Shown piece after piece: positions 16,717-25,201 of a DNA stretch of 64,000 nt (positions are counted from its first letter, which is position 1; each line of letters opens with the position of its first letter). Source of the DNA: Dethiosulfovibrio peptidovorans (GTDB taxonomy: Bacteria; Synergistota; Synergistia; Synergistales; Dethiosulfovibrionaceae). A program made the translations under genes and the position numbers. The notes below the pieces were generated by a model, which was not told where the DNA came from, made no database searches, and saw only the letters and a program-made list of their open reading frames with translations. The stretch covers positions 1 through 64,000 of the forward strand of contig PDTB01000016.1 of the NCBI GenBank assembly GCA_002748665.1, read 5' to 3'.

Positions 16717-18111
16717 TCAGGAGACCGTACCAGTTTCCCTCAATGAAAGAATCAGATCGACCCCACGCTGGATCTGTCTTCTCACCTGTTTGAACCCCGT
16801 TCCTCCCAAGGTTTCCCTCCGGGCCACGGCGGCCTCCAGGTCTACCAAGGACAAAAGGTCCTCCTGAGCATCCTCCGCCAGAAAAACCTGAAATTCATCC
16901 AGGTCCAGGTCGAAAAGACTTCGTCCCTCCCGGATGCACCATCCCACCAGTGCATCGACCCTTTGATGGGCCTCCCGGAAAGGAATTCCCTTCAGCACCA
17001 GGTATTCGACCACGTCGGTGGCCAGAGCCAAGCCGTCGGAGAAGCTTTCGGCGGCTCGATCGGCATCCAGCTCGACAGCGCTGATCAGCTCGGGCAAGAC
17101 ATCCAGGAGCGGAAGAAGGGCGTCAAAGGCGGAGAACAAGTTTCGTTTTTCCTCCTGAAGATCCCAATTATACGTCATCGGCAATCCCTTTAAGGTAACC
17201 AGAAAGTCTACCAGATGCCCCACCATCCGACCGGTGCGACCCCGGACGAGCTCAAGGGCATCGGTGTTTTTGTTCTGGGGCATCATTCTGGAACCTGCGG
17301 AGAAGCCACCGGGAAGGATCACCCACCCAAACTCGGCACTGGCGTAGAGGATCAAATCCTCAGCCAACCGACTGCAATGGACCGAGAAGATGGAGGCGAA
17401 TGACAGAACGTCGAAGACGTAGTCCCTCTGCCCCACAGCGTCCATGCTGTTCTGAGACGGCCTCTCAAATCCCAGTGCTTGTGTCATGTACTCCCGATCC
17501 AGGGGCATGGTAGACCCCGCCAAGGCCCCACAGCCCAAAGGACACTCGTCAGAGACCTCCAAAGCGAACTCCAGTCGCCCGATGTCCCGACTGAAGGCCT
17601 CGAAGTAGGCCATCCAAAAATGGCCCATACTCACCGGTTGAGACTGCTGAAGATGAGTGTAGCCCGGGACGATGGTCTTATGATGAATCTCAGCACGATC
17701 GAGCAAGGCCTCCAAAAGACGGATAAGACCGTCCCTCACCTGAGCCAGGACGTCCTTCACGTAGAGCCTCATCGCGGCCTCCTCATGATCGTTCCGGTTC
17801 AGTCTGCTGTGGAGATACGCACCAGCGACACCAATTTTCTCGGTTAGCCTGTGTTCCAGGTTCATGTGCACATCCGCTAAATCCTCACCCGGGACGAACT
17901 CCCCTCGGTCAAGTTCATCCAGAATATCCTGAAAACCCCTTCGTATGGCGGAAAGGTCGCTGTCGGTTATGAGGCCCTTTTGATTCAGCATCTCAGCATA
18001 AACTAAACGTCCCCGTATATCCCACAAAGCCAGACGCCAATCGAGATCCAAGGATTGGGAAAAACGCTGGATTTTTCCGTTCGTCTCCTGAGAACAACGG
18101 CTCTTCCACAT
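16717..18111 (-). CDS. Argininosuccinate lyase paralogue with altered catalytic loops
   Basis: A 464-residue close relative of the argH product at 6403-7791, aligning without gaps over most of its length, and the DNA is also visibly similar. Key positions have changed: GRSRNDQ has become SRLNRNDH at about 102-109 (Ser105 to Asn, Gln109 to His). The loop GSSMMPQKKNPD has become GSRMMPQNKNTD at 273-284 (Ser275 to Arg, Lys280 to Asn, Pro283 to Thr). The loop serine and lysine are used in catalysis and substrate binding throughout the family, so lyase activity on argininosuccinate is doubtful. YTHLQQSQP is kept, and the frame has stayed intact over 1.4 kb, which argues for a retained, changed function. 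It heads an operon with azlC and azlD. Confidence 0.85.
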   Translation of the reverse strand: MWKSRCSQETNGKIQRFSQSLDLDWRLALWDIRGRLVYAEMLNQKGLITDSDLSAIRRGFQDILDELDRGEFVPGEDLADVHMNLEHRLTEKIGVAGAYLHSRLNRNDHEEAAMRLYVKDVLAQVRDGLIRLLEALLDRAEIHHKTIVPGYTHLQQSQPVSMGHFWMAYFEAFSRDIGRLEFALEVSDECPLGCGALAGSTMPLDREYMTQALGFERPSQNSMDAVGQRDYVFDVLSFASIFSVHCSRLAEDLILYASAEFGWVILPGGFSAGSRMMPQNKNTDALELVRGRTGRMVGHLVDFLVTLKGLPMTYNWDLQEEKRNLFSAFDALLPLLDVLPELISAVELDADRAAESFSDGLALATDVVEYLVLKGIPFREAHQRVDALVGWCIREGRSLFDLDLDEFQVFLAEDAQEDLLSLVDLEAAVARRETLGGTGFKQVRRQIQRGVDLILSLRETGTVS

Positions 18112-18272
18112 AGCAGCATCCTCCTCTCGTCACACATAAGTTCCGGTCGGATCACAGATTTGCCAGAATGAGACAACGTTCAACGGGAAATCGAGAGGAC
18201 ATGCCTGCAGATCGATTGATTGGAGGAGAACTCTCATCTTGAAGGCATCCCAAACTCAAATAGCCCACTAAG

Positions 18273-18740
18273 TCAATTGACGACAAAATCATCCAGATTC
18301 CTGTAGATATCGTACTCCTTTAGTCCTTCCTCAGAAAGCAACTGCCCAAGGCCTTGCTCGTTCTCAACCTCGTAAACGACCGGTTCATCGCCAGTGTAAT
18401 CAGCAACAAGGAGATCCCCGCCCCGAGACGTCATGTCGATGAACAGGTGGAGCAGCTGTTCCAACTCGATAAGACGGATGAAGAAAAGATCATAGTCGTC
18501 ATCATCCTGTATGGTCATGCCCTCTTCCTGAAAATATCGATCCATCCGATCCCGAAGTATCTCATCTGAATCACTGTCCACATACACTCCCGTAGGCCCA
18601 CCGTCGGGATCTTCTTCAAAGGTCCCGATTTTGCTTCCGTCAAGATAGAGTTTCCCCTTAAAAAGCGGGTCTCCATCGACCTCTACAGGAATCATATCCC
18701 GAACCTGAACGCCCTTGATCTCGGCATGCTCAAGCACCAT
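18273..18740 (-). CDS. Hypothetical acidic protein in zinc-ribbon operon
   Basis: A 155-residue soluble, strongly acidic protein that I do not recognise. It has a run DDDDYD near residue 80 and no signal peptide or membrane segment. It starts 6 bases after the zinc-ribbon protein gene ends, so the two are surely co-transcribed and probably work together. It is the last gene of a three-gene minus-strand unit. Confidence 0.7.
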   Translation of the reverse strand: MVLEHAEIKGVQVRDMIPVEVDGDPLFKGKLYLDGSKIGTFEEDPDGGPTGVYVDSDSDEILRDRMDRYFQEEGMTIQDDDDYDLFFIRLIELEQLLHLFIDMTSRGGDLLVADYTGDEPVVYEVENEQGLGQLLSEEGLKEYDIYRNLDDFVVN

Positions 18741-18746
18741 ATCGGA

Positions 18747-19103
18747 TCACTCCTCGAATTCCTCAAGATGATGGAGCTGATACTCCGTGGTGATCTGCTG
18801 TACCACGACACGTCCGGTACCACCGCAATCGTCACAGGGGCGGCTGTCCTCGGGACCGTAGATAAAGGCCCCCAGGCCAGCACAGCTCTTGCACACTCGT
18901 ACCTTCATCGTCTCCCGATCAAAACTCAGATTCTCGTTTAACTCGTTCAACCCAAACTCATCTTTCAGAATCTTGGCTACGATCCGCCCAGAGCCCGAGC
19001 ACTCGGGACACCCAAACTTATCCCCGGTCTTACCCAGGGCGAAACCCAGACCTTTGCATTTCTTACACAGTTTTACCTTCATGATTTCAGGATCGTATCT
19101 CAA
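18747..19103 (-). CDS. Twin DnaJ-type zinc-ribbon protein
   Basis: A 118-residue protein made of two tandem copies of one module. Each copy begins RYDPE-IMKVKLC or SFDRE-TMKVRVC, followed by two CxxC(x)G knuckles: CKKCKGLG with CPECSGSG, then CKSCAGLG with CDDCGGTG. The knuckles match the CxxCxGxG zinc sites of DnaJ, but no J domain is present. I chose the TTG at 19103 because GGAGG lies seven bases upstream and because it makes the first module complete; ATG at 19082 is the alternative. It probably binds zinc and a protein or RNA partner. It lies between two unknown genes in one operon. Confidence 0.75.
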   Translation of the reverse strand: MRYDPEIMKVKLCKKCKGLGFALGKTGDKFGCPECSGSGRIVAKILKDEFGLNELNENLSFDRETMKVRVCKSCAGLGAFIYGPEDSRPCDDCGGTGRVVVQQITTEYQLHHLEEFEE

Positions 19104-19123
19104 AGGGGAGCCTCCTCTCCACG

Positions 19124-20602
19124 TCACCGACGACGATACAAAATCCAGGTTGATCGGTCCAGGTCCTCGTACCGAAGCACAAGCCGATCCCACGAGGACA
19201 GTTTTTCTTGCAACGTATTCATCTTCAGATCGCCCACGGGAAGCCCTGCCAGACCGGCCATTTTTTCGTACACATCGAGGGCACGGGACAGCTCCTGAAT
19301 ATCGACAGCCAGTGCAAAGGGGCCTTCCTGGACTACAGCCTTCTCAATCGATGAAGGTATCTGTGGCGATCGGTTAAGTCCATCGGGGTTGAGGATCCCC
19401 ATCAACAATCCCGAGGGCCCATAGGCCATGACAGCGGTGACCGGTAGCCGTAAGGATAAGCCGCCGTCCCAACCGTCCACATCGAGATGAGCGACACCGA
19501 AGGGCAGAGAAAGCGTCTGCACCACACCTGTCAGCCGTCTTCCCAGATCCGAAGAAACCCCCTCCCACAGAATATATCCTCCGGGGAAATTACCAAGCAG
19601 TCCTCCGGCCTCAGTACCGAGAACGACCGATGTTCGCCGATTGAAGATGTGCATCAGGTCGTCCCATGTCATGTCAACGGAATTCATAAGCTGACGGACT
19701 GTCTCCAAAGCAAAGAGCTTTTCCGAAGAAGTCGCAGCCAGGACCTCCTCCCAGGAAGGATAGGTCCGATTCTCGATTCCAGTCCAGGCCAGGAGGCCAA
19801 CCAAGGAACCACCACCGTAGAGGGAAACTGGGGACATCGATGCAAGGGATTGCCTCTCTTTGGGAGACAGAAAGAGGGACGCCCCGTTACTCCAGGACGA
19901 GAGAGCCACCTTATCATCATTCGTCTGGAGCCCCAACTCGAGCTTCACAGACTGATCTCCCGAGAGAGCAACGCAACTGGTCTTTTTGAGATAGGCCGCA
20001 GAAATAGTAGAGCGAAGCCAGTCAGGCCCCTGGGTCTCCCTCTTTACGGGGCGCTCCTTCTCCACGATCATGCCCGCCAAATCCTTCACAGAGGGAGCAC
20101 CCACAATCACAGCTCGGCCTTGCGTCCGGTATAAGGCCGCACATAGATCGCCACTCCTCTCCTGCAGGCGAAACAGGGGACTCATCCCCTCAGGCAGGTC
20201 TCCCTCAAGAGGTACCATGTCGAGAGCTCCTTCACCAAGGAGCTCCGCCAAGAGGCTGGCGACCTCCAACGCTTGCTCGGGATCGGAGATCTCAGCAACA
20301 CACCATAAATCGTAATGGGAGTCGTCTTCAGCCAGATTCACTAACCAAGCACTCTGACCAAGAGCCGGGGCGATCTTTTTCAGCGAGGCCTCCTTGCTCG
20401 TCAATCCCAGATGCTGCGCAAGAGAGGCGAGAGCTTCTACGACTTGAGTGGTGTGTTCGAGATGGATTTCAACGGCGGTCTCCTTCGGAGCAGGAAGAAA
20501 GAGCGCCGGATTGGGAGCCTGACCGGACAGAAACGCTAAAAATCCGGCGAGGACACCCCCCGCCACGACGACGACTCCGATGATTGTCTTTCTCACTATC
20601 AA
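19124..20602 (-). CDS. Membrane-anchored hypothetical protein
   Basis: A 492-residue protein with one N-terminal membrane segment (IIGVVVVAGGVLAGFLAFLSG) and a large domain predicted to lie outside the cytoplasm. No motif I know is present. It has the look of DUF3352-like lineage-specific proteins, but that is a weak impression. It is the first gene of the unit with the twin zinc-ribbon protein (start 20 bases downstream) and the acidic protein. The upstream region is shared with a divergent CobT-like gene. Confidence 0.65.
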   Translation of the reverse strand: MIVRKTIIGVVVVAGGVLAGFLAFLSGQAPNPALFLPAPKETAVEIHLEHTTQVVEALASLAQHLGLTSKEASLKKIAPALGQSAWLVNLAEDDSHYDLWCVAEISDPEQALEVASLLAELLGEGALDMVPLEGDLPEGMSPLFRLQERSGDLCAALYRTQGRAVIVGAPSVKDLAGMIVEKERPVKRETQGPDWLRSTISAAYLKKTSCVALSGDQSVKLELGLQTNDDKVALSSWSNGASLFLSPKERQSLASMSPVSLYGGGSLVGLLAWTGIENRTYPSWEEVLAATSSEKLFALETVRQLMNSVDMTWDDLMHIFNRRTSVVLGTEAGGLLGNFPGGYILWEGVSSDLGRRLTGVVQTLSLPFGVAHLDVDGWDGGLSLRLPVTAVMAYGPSGLLMGILNPDGLNRSPQIPSSIEKAVVQEGPFALAVDIQELSRALDVYEKMAGLAGLPVGDLKMNTLQEKLSSWDRLVLRYEDLDRSTWILYRRR

Positions 20603-20731
20603 TCAACTCCTTCATAGTCTCCAATGTGACACGAGCAAAAAACACCTGCCAGTAGGTGAATATGATACCATCTTCAGGGCTTGGCTTTCGAGCTACAAAC
20701 TCGTTTTTCCCTGGGGAAAGGAATGGTATAC

Positions 20732-21754
20732 ATGTTCGTCCTTATCGTAGGCTCCACAGAGCTCAGTACCATCCCAGGGCTCTCGGCCGCAGGGGCCGAT
20801 CTGGAAACCCTACCCTACACAGCTCCCACTGACGCTGACCTGCTCTGGTGGGGCAAACCTCGAGTTATCGGTCATATCCCGCTGGATCCTCAAGGACACC
20901 CAACCCCAGCGATCATCACTCGAGCCGCCTATCTGGAGGCTCATTTTCCCCTGTCTATACTTCGAGCAGGAACCATCATACCCCCCCAAGCTCCGTATAT
21001 CGACACAGGAGCTTTCCCCGGAAAGGACCCCACTCGGGAACCAGCGGTCCCTCAAGCTCACGAGCTGTTCATCCGAGGACAAGAACTTGCTGAGGATCTC
21101 TCGTCAGACCAAGAACCTCTCGTCATCGCTGAATCGGTTCCGGGGGGGACCACAACAGCGGCGTTGGTTCTGGAGGCCTTGGGATATTCCGGGGCCGTAT
21201 CGTCCTCCGGGCCAGATAACCCCAAAGAAATCAAGCAACGTATTACAGCCCAGGCATTCGATCGTCTGGGATGGAGTACCGGGATCATGGCCGGCCGGGG
21301 TCTGGAGAGCGTCTCCCAGCTTGGTGATCCTATGCAGCCGCTGGCGGCAGGGCTGGCCGCCGGAGCCCCCAAGGGTATTCAGGTCGTCTTGGCCGGAGGA
21401 ACCCAGATGCTCGCCGTCGCAGCGATCCTTCGACATGAAGGCTGCGACAGGCCCCTGACCGTAGCGACGACCTGCTACGTACACAGAGACGTCAGCGCTG
21501 ATTTCGACGGAATCGCTCGGGACGTTGACGTTCATCCCTGGTCGGCACCTCTGGATTTTCGCCAATCAGCATGGCCAGGACTTCGAGGCTATGAACAGGG
21601 CTACGTGAAGGAGGGCGTTGGAGCTGGAGGAGCCGTCTGGTACGCTCAGCACCTGGGGGTCTCCGTATACGCCGTAATCCGCCGAACCGAGCTCATCTAT
21701 TCCGCCATGGCGGAGACATATCTCAAAGGCACACCGACATCACGCACGATATAA
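20732..21754 (+). CDS. CobT-like phosphoribosyltransferase family protein (TIGR00303/UPF0284 type)
   Basis: A 340-residue protein related to nicotinate-nucleotide-dimethylbenzimidazole phosphoribosyltransferases, which activate the lower ligand of cobalamin. Seen motifs are FVLIVGSTELSTIPGLSAAG at the N-terminus, ESVPGGTTTAA, and LAGGTQMLAVAAI. I chose ATG 20732 because AAAGGA lies nine bases before it; ATG 20723 and an upstream frame are alternatives. The FAD dehydrogenase gene follows after 27 bases. No cobalamin riboswitch is visible upstream, and no other cob gene is near. Confidence 0.75.
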   Translation: MFVLIVGSTELSTIPGLSAAGADLETLPYTAPTDADLLWWGKPRVIGHIPLDPQGHPTPAIITRAAYLEAHFPLSILRAGTIIPPQAPYIDTGAFPGKDPTREPAVPQAHELFIRGQELAEDLSSDQEPLVIAESVPGGTTTAALVLEALGYSGAVSSSGPDNPKEIKQRITAQAFDRLGWSTGIMAGRGLESVSQLGDPMQPLAAGLAAGAPKGIQVVLAGGTQMLAVAAILRHEGCDRPLTVATTCYVHRDVSADFDGIARDVDVHPWSAPLDFRQSAWPGLRGYEQGYVKEGVGAGGAVWYAQHLGVSVYAVIRRTELIYSAMAETYLKGTPTSRTI

Positions 21755-21781
21755 TACCCTTGAGAGAAGGGGGAGTATATC

Positions 21782-23176
21782 ATGATATACGACGTCATCA
21801 TCGTCGGATCGGGGCCAGCCGGCATATTTGCCGCGCTGGAACTCACCGAGGCCAGCCGAAAAGTATTGATCATCGACAAGGGGAAACTCATCAAACAACG
21901 CGAATGCCCCATCATCGCTCAGAAAGTAACCAGCTGCATCAGCTGCCCATCGTGCAGCATAGTCTCAGGATGGGGAGGCGCCGGAGCTGCTTCCGACGGT
22001 AAACTCACTCTCACCACCGGGTTCGGTGGCAACCTGGAGGAATACATCGGGCGCTCAGCCCTGGTAGAGCTCATCAACTCGGTGGATGCCGCTTTCGTGC
22101 GCCACGGTGCAGATCCCAACTATTACGAGCCCTCTGGGCCCGTGGTTAAGGACACCATCCGACGAGCGGCATCGGTCGGACTCAAGATTCTCCCTGCCAG
22201 GATTCGCCATATCGGAACCGATGCCTCTCGAGAGGTTTTGGACAATATGTACAAAACCCTGAAAGATCGATGTGATATTCTTCTGGACACCGTCGTCGAG
22301 GATATCGTTGTGGAGAACGGGCAGGCCAAGGGCGTCATCCTCTCAGATGGAACGAGATACGACGCTTCGGTGGTCATCGCTACCCCAGGCAGGGACGGAG
22401 CGTCCTGGCTTGAGGCCATCGTGCGTCGTTTAGAGCTCCCCATCGCCTCCATGCCTGTGGATATCGGCGTTCGGGTTGAGGTCCCCGATAGCGTCTGCCA
22501 GGACCTGACCGAGCACTTCTACGAGGTCAAGTGTCTCTATAACACCCCGACCTTCGATGATCGATGTCGAACCTTCTGCATGAACCCCTCGGGATTCGTG
22601 GTCTCGGAATACAACAAGGGACACAATCTGGTGACGGTCAACGGCCACAGCCTGAAAAACACCAAATCGGACAACACCAATTTTTCTATCCTGGTCACAA
22701 AGAACTTCACCCACCCTTTTCAGGACCCTATAGGCTACGCCACCCATATCGCCCGCCTGGCTAACATGCTGGCTGGTGGTGGCATCCTGGTCCAGCGCCT
22801 GGGAGACCTCCGGGATGGGCGGCGATCTACAGCCTCTCGAATCCAACGGGGCATGATCGAACAGACAGGTTCGGCTGAACCTGGAGACCTGAGCCTCGTC
22901 CTGCCCCATCGACACATGATCGCTATCGTCGAGTTCCTGGATGCTCTGAACACAATCATGCCTGGGGTCAACCAAAACGACACCCTTCTCTACGGAGTGG
23001 AGATAAAACTCTACTCCCTTCGGGTACAGCTTGAGGAATCCCTGGGAACTCCCTTAGTGCACAACCTATTCATGGCCGGTGACGGTGCCGGAATCAGCCG
23101 CGGCATCATTCAAGCCGCTGCCAGCGGTGTCGTCGCCGCTCGCTCTGCTCTAAGGCGTCTAACAGAGTTAGATTAA
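21782..23176 (+). CDS. FAD-dependent dehydrogenase (COG2509 type)
   Basis: A 464-residue flavoprotein. The N-terminal dinucleotide motif VIIVGSGPAGIFAALEL binds FAD, and a C-terminal LFMAGDGAGISRG segment completes the site. It has a cysteine cluster CPSC and CISC near residue 55. The family is widespread in anaerobes and poorly characterised; a redox role is clear, the substrate is not. GAAGGGGG precedes the ATG. It follows the CobT-like gene by 27 bases and precedes a ferredoxin gene that has its own promoter. Confidence 0.8.
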   Translation: MIYDVIIVGSGPAGIFAALELTEASRKVLIIDKGKLIKQRECPIIAQKVTSCISCPSCSIVSGWGGAGAASDGKLTLTTGFGGNLEEYIGRSALVELINSVDAAFVRHGADPNYYEPSGPVVKDTIRRAASVGLKILPARIRHIGTDASREVLDNMYKTLKDRCDILLDTVVEDIVVENGQAKGVILSDGTRYDASVVIATPGRDGASWLEAIVRRLELPIASMPVDIGVRVEVPDSVCQDLTEHFYEVKCLYNTPTFDDRCRTFCMNPSGFVVSEYNKGHNLVTVNGHSLKNTKSDNTNFSILVTKNFTHPFQDPIGYATHIARLANMLAGGGILVQRLGDLRDGRRSTASRIQRGMIEQTGSAEPGDLSLVLPHRHMIAIVEFLDALNTIMPGVNQNDTLLYGVEIKLYSLRVQLEESLGTPLVHNLFMAGDGAGISRGIIQAAASGVVAARSALRRLTELD

Positions 23177-23224
23177 ATATACTTAGTTTTATGTTTTTTA
23201 CGCTAAGTTACACTTCTAAAACAG

Positions 23225-23253
23225 TTGCATTTTCTTCCCGTTCAGTGTATAGT
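23225..23253 (+). promoter_or_regulatory. Promoter of the ferredoxin gene
   Basis: TTGCAT (23225-23230), 17-base spacer, TATAGT (23248-23253), 46 bases before the ATG. Confidence 0.7.
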
Positions 23254-23299
23254 GATCCATATCAGCAGTATGAAAAACATTATTGAGGGGGAAGACAAT

Positions 23300-23470
23300 A
23301 TGTCTGCGAAAGTAAACAAAGATACTTGCGTTGGTTGTGAGAGCTGCGTCAGTGCCTGTCCGGTGGAGGCAATAGCCATGTCTGAGGGCAAGGCTACCGT
23401 GGATGAGGCTACGTGCGTCGAGTGCGGCGCCTGCGTCTCTACCTGCCCGGTGGAGGCAATCTCACTGTAA
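23300..23470 (+). CDS. 2[4Fe-4S] ferredoxin
   Basis: A 56-residue clostridial-type ferredoxin with two CxxCxxCxxxCP motifs (CVGCESCVSACP and CVECGACVSTCP), each holding a [4Fe-4S] cluster, carrying low-potential electrons. GAGGGGG lies just before the ATG at 23300. It has its own promoter and a strong terminator, so it is a single-gene unit, probably highly expressed. It is likely a carrier for oxidoreductases of amino-acid fermentation. Confidence 0.95.
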   Translation: MSAKVNKDTCVGCESCVSACPVEAIAMSEGKATVDEATCVECGACVSTCPVEAISL

Positions 23471-23502
23471 AACCGTCTTGACAAGTACAAGGGGAGAGAA
23501 AA

Positions 23503-23535
23503 CGCCCGACCTCAAACAGTGGAGGTCGGGCGTTT
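23503..23535 (+). terminator. Strong intrinsic terminator after ferredoxin
   Basis: CGCCCGACCTC and GAGGTCGGGCG pair perfectly over 11 bases around an 8-base loop, followed by TTTCTC. Confidence 0.85.
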
Positions 23536-23654
23536 CTCGTCCTCACGAAGTCTAAATTTAAAGTCATATCTTCCTTTTAAAGAAAGAGGTATAATACGGG
23601 AGAAAAGAGAAGGTTTTTCAAAGTTAAAACAAGCGCATTGAAAGGGGAGGATAC

Positions 23655-23720
23655 GTGCCTGTGCCTGAGGCACCCTCCCAAAGGTGGTCAAAGACATTGG
23701 AAAGGGAGGCGACCTTCTGA
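23655..23720 (+). CDS. Possible 21-codon leader peptide
   Basis: GTG at 23655 is preceded by GGGGAGGA at good spacing and reads 21 codons to a TGA at 23718-23720 that overlaps the ATG of the aminotransferase (TGATG). A small hairpin (GTGCC-TGA-GGCAC) lies just after its start. It could set translation of the next gene by coupling. There is no run of one amino acid as in classic attenuators. It could equally be chance. Confidence 0.35.
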   Translation: MPVPEAPSQRWSKTLEREATF

Positions 23721-24931
23721 TGAGTACTCTTTGGGATTCCAACTTCAGTTACACGGCGAAGCACGTTCGACCATCCCCGGTTCGAGAGATGCTCTCGGTC
23801 ATCAAACAACCGGGCATGATTTCCTTTGCCGGCGGCATGCCGGCCCCGGAGGTCTTCCCCGTCGACAAGTTCTACGAGGGAGCCCACGTTCTTAAGGACC
23901 ACGGCAAAAATCTGCTCCAGTACGGGACCACCGAGGGATACCCCCCTCTTAAGGAGTTTCTGGCATCCTTCACAGCCGAGCGCATGGGACGTACTGTGGC
24001 CCTGGATGAGATGCTGCTCACCACCGGCTCTCAGCAGGCCCTAGAGCTTTTTGCCTCCTCTATGATCGATAAAGGCGACGTTGTCATCACCGAGAACCCC
24101 TCGTACCTTGCCGCCCTCACGACCTTCTACAACCACGGGGCTCAGTTCGTGGGAATCCCTACCGACGAGAGCGGAATGAACGTGGATCTCATTCCCGAAG
24201 CTATCGAAAAAGCCCGGAGCGAGGGTAAACACGTTAAGTTCATCTACACCATCGTCAACTTCCACAACCCTGGCGGGGCCACTATGAGCCTGGCACGTCG
24301 CAAGAAATTAGTGGAGATCTCCCACAAACTCAACGTTCCCATCTTTGAGGACGATCCCTACGGATACGTTCGCTACGAGGGAGAGCACCTTCCGTCTATT
24401 TTCTCATTCGACGATCAGGGCGGCACCGTGTATGCTGGTTCTTTCTCCAAGATCCTAGCACCCGGTGCCCGGATCGGCTGGGTTACCGGAGACCGGAAAA
24501 TTATCAGGAAACTGGTGATCTTCAAGCAGGCCGCTGACCTGTGCTCCAGTCCCATCTGTCAGTCTCTTGTCTACGAGTACTGTAAAAAGGGGTATCTGTC
24601 CGAGCATCTGCCAAATATCATCGCTAACTACCGTCCCAAGAGAGACACCATGGAGGCATGCCTCAAGAAATACCTGGCTCCCCACGGTATCACCTGGGTT
24701 AAGCCCGAGGGTGGGTTTTTCTTCTGGCTTGACATGCCGGGCATCGATTGCCATGACCTGTTCAAACGGGCTGTAGACAAGAAAGTGGCCTTTGTGGTGG
24801 GAACACCCTTTTGCGTGGAAGAAGGTGCTGGAGTCAACAAAGCTCGGCTCAACTTCACGTTTGTCCAACCCGATGTCATCGACGAGGGCGTCCGTCGCCT
24901 CGGTGAGGCCATTGAAGAGATGAAGGGATAA
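23720..24931 (+). CDS. PLP-dependent class I aminotransferase (2-aminoadipate type)
   Basis: A 403-residue fold-type I aminotransferase. Motifs are ISFAGGMPAPEVFP, IVNFHNPGG, EDDPYGYVRYEG and the PLP-lysine stretch AGSFSKILAPGARIGW. I chose ATG 23720 because GGGAGG lies at the right distance; the open frame reaches to 23684. It is closely similar to the next aminotransferase gene (25202) and more distantly to the one at 12862. It probably deaminates amino acids with 2-oxoglutarate in fermentation; substrate unknown. It ends with its own terminator. Confidence 0.85.
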   Translation: MSTLWDSNFSYTAKHVRPSPVREMLSVIKQPGMISFAGGMPAPEVFPVDKFYEGAHVLKDHGKNLLQYGTTEGYPPLKEFLASFTAERMGRTVALDEMLLTTGSQQALELFASSMIDKGDVVITENPSYLAALTTFYNHGAQFVGIPTDESGMNVDLIPEAIEKARSEGKHVKFIYTIVNFHNPGGATMSLARRKKLVEISHKLNVPIFEDDPYGYVRYEGEHLPSIFSFDDQGGTVYAGSFSKILAPGARIGWVTGDRKIIRKLVIFKQAADLCSSPICQSLVYEYCKKGYLSEHLPNIIANYRPKRDTMEACLKKYLAPHGITWVKPEGGFFFWLDMPGIDCHDLFKRAVDKKVAFVVGTPFCVEEGAGVNKARLNFTFVQPDVIDEGVRRLGEAIEEMKG

Positions 24932-24981
24932 AAACCTGGCGAACTTCGACCGAACGCGCTACAATTGACTGCAAAATTGAG

Positions 24982-25009
24982 GGTCTGCCTGTTTCAGGCA
25001 GACCTTTTC
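24982..25009 (+). terminator. Intrinsic terminator after aminotransferase
   Basis: GGTCTGCCTG and CAGGCAGACC pair perfectly around TTT, followed by TTTTCG. Confidence 0.85.
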
Positions 25010-25024
25010 GATATGACAGCATCA

Positions 25025-25162
25025 GGGAACCCCTAAAAATTCAGAAACTCGCCTCAGGTCGTTTCGACGGAGCCCATTCGAGGTTCGTGACCTGCCATCG
25101 TGAAGTATCGACTGGAGCGAGGCGGACGTCGTCCCAAGTCGAGAGGGCACAGGAGGTGTCCA
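25025..25162 (+). repeat. Dispersed intergenic repeat, copy 2 (left part)
   Basis: Starts GGGAACCCCTAAAAATTCAG and ends at CACAGGAGGTGTCC. Compared with copies 1, 3 and 4 it lacks the TTCGTATTTTT segment, having a short deletion before GACCTGCC. It lies between the aminotransferase terminator and the next aminotransferase gene. Confidence 0.85.
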
Positions 25163-25201
25163 TCAGCAACAACGAACACGTCATCAAGGAGGGAGTACAC
25201 C

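Noticed and set aside
20603-20731. Possible cobalamin riboswitch before the CobT-like gene
   Set aside because: The space is too short and no B12-box-like sequence is present.
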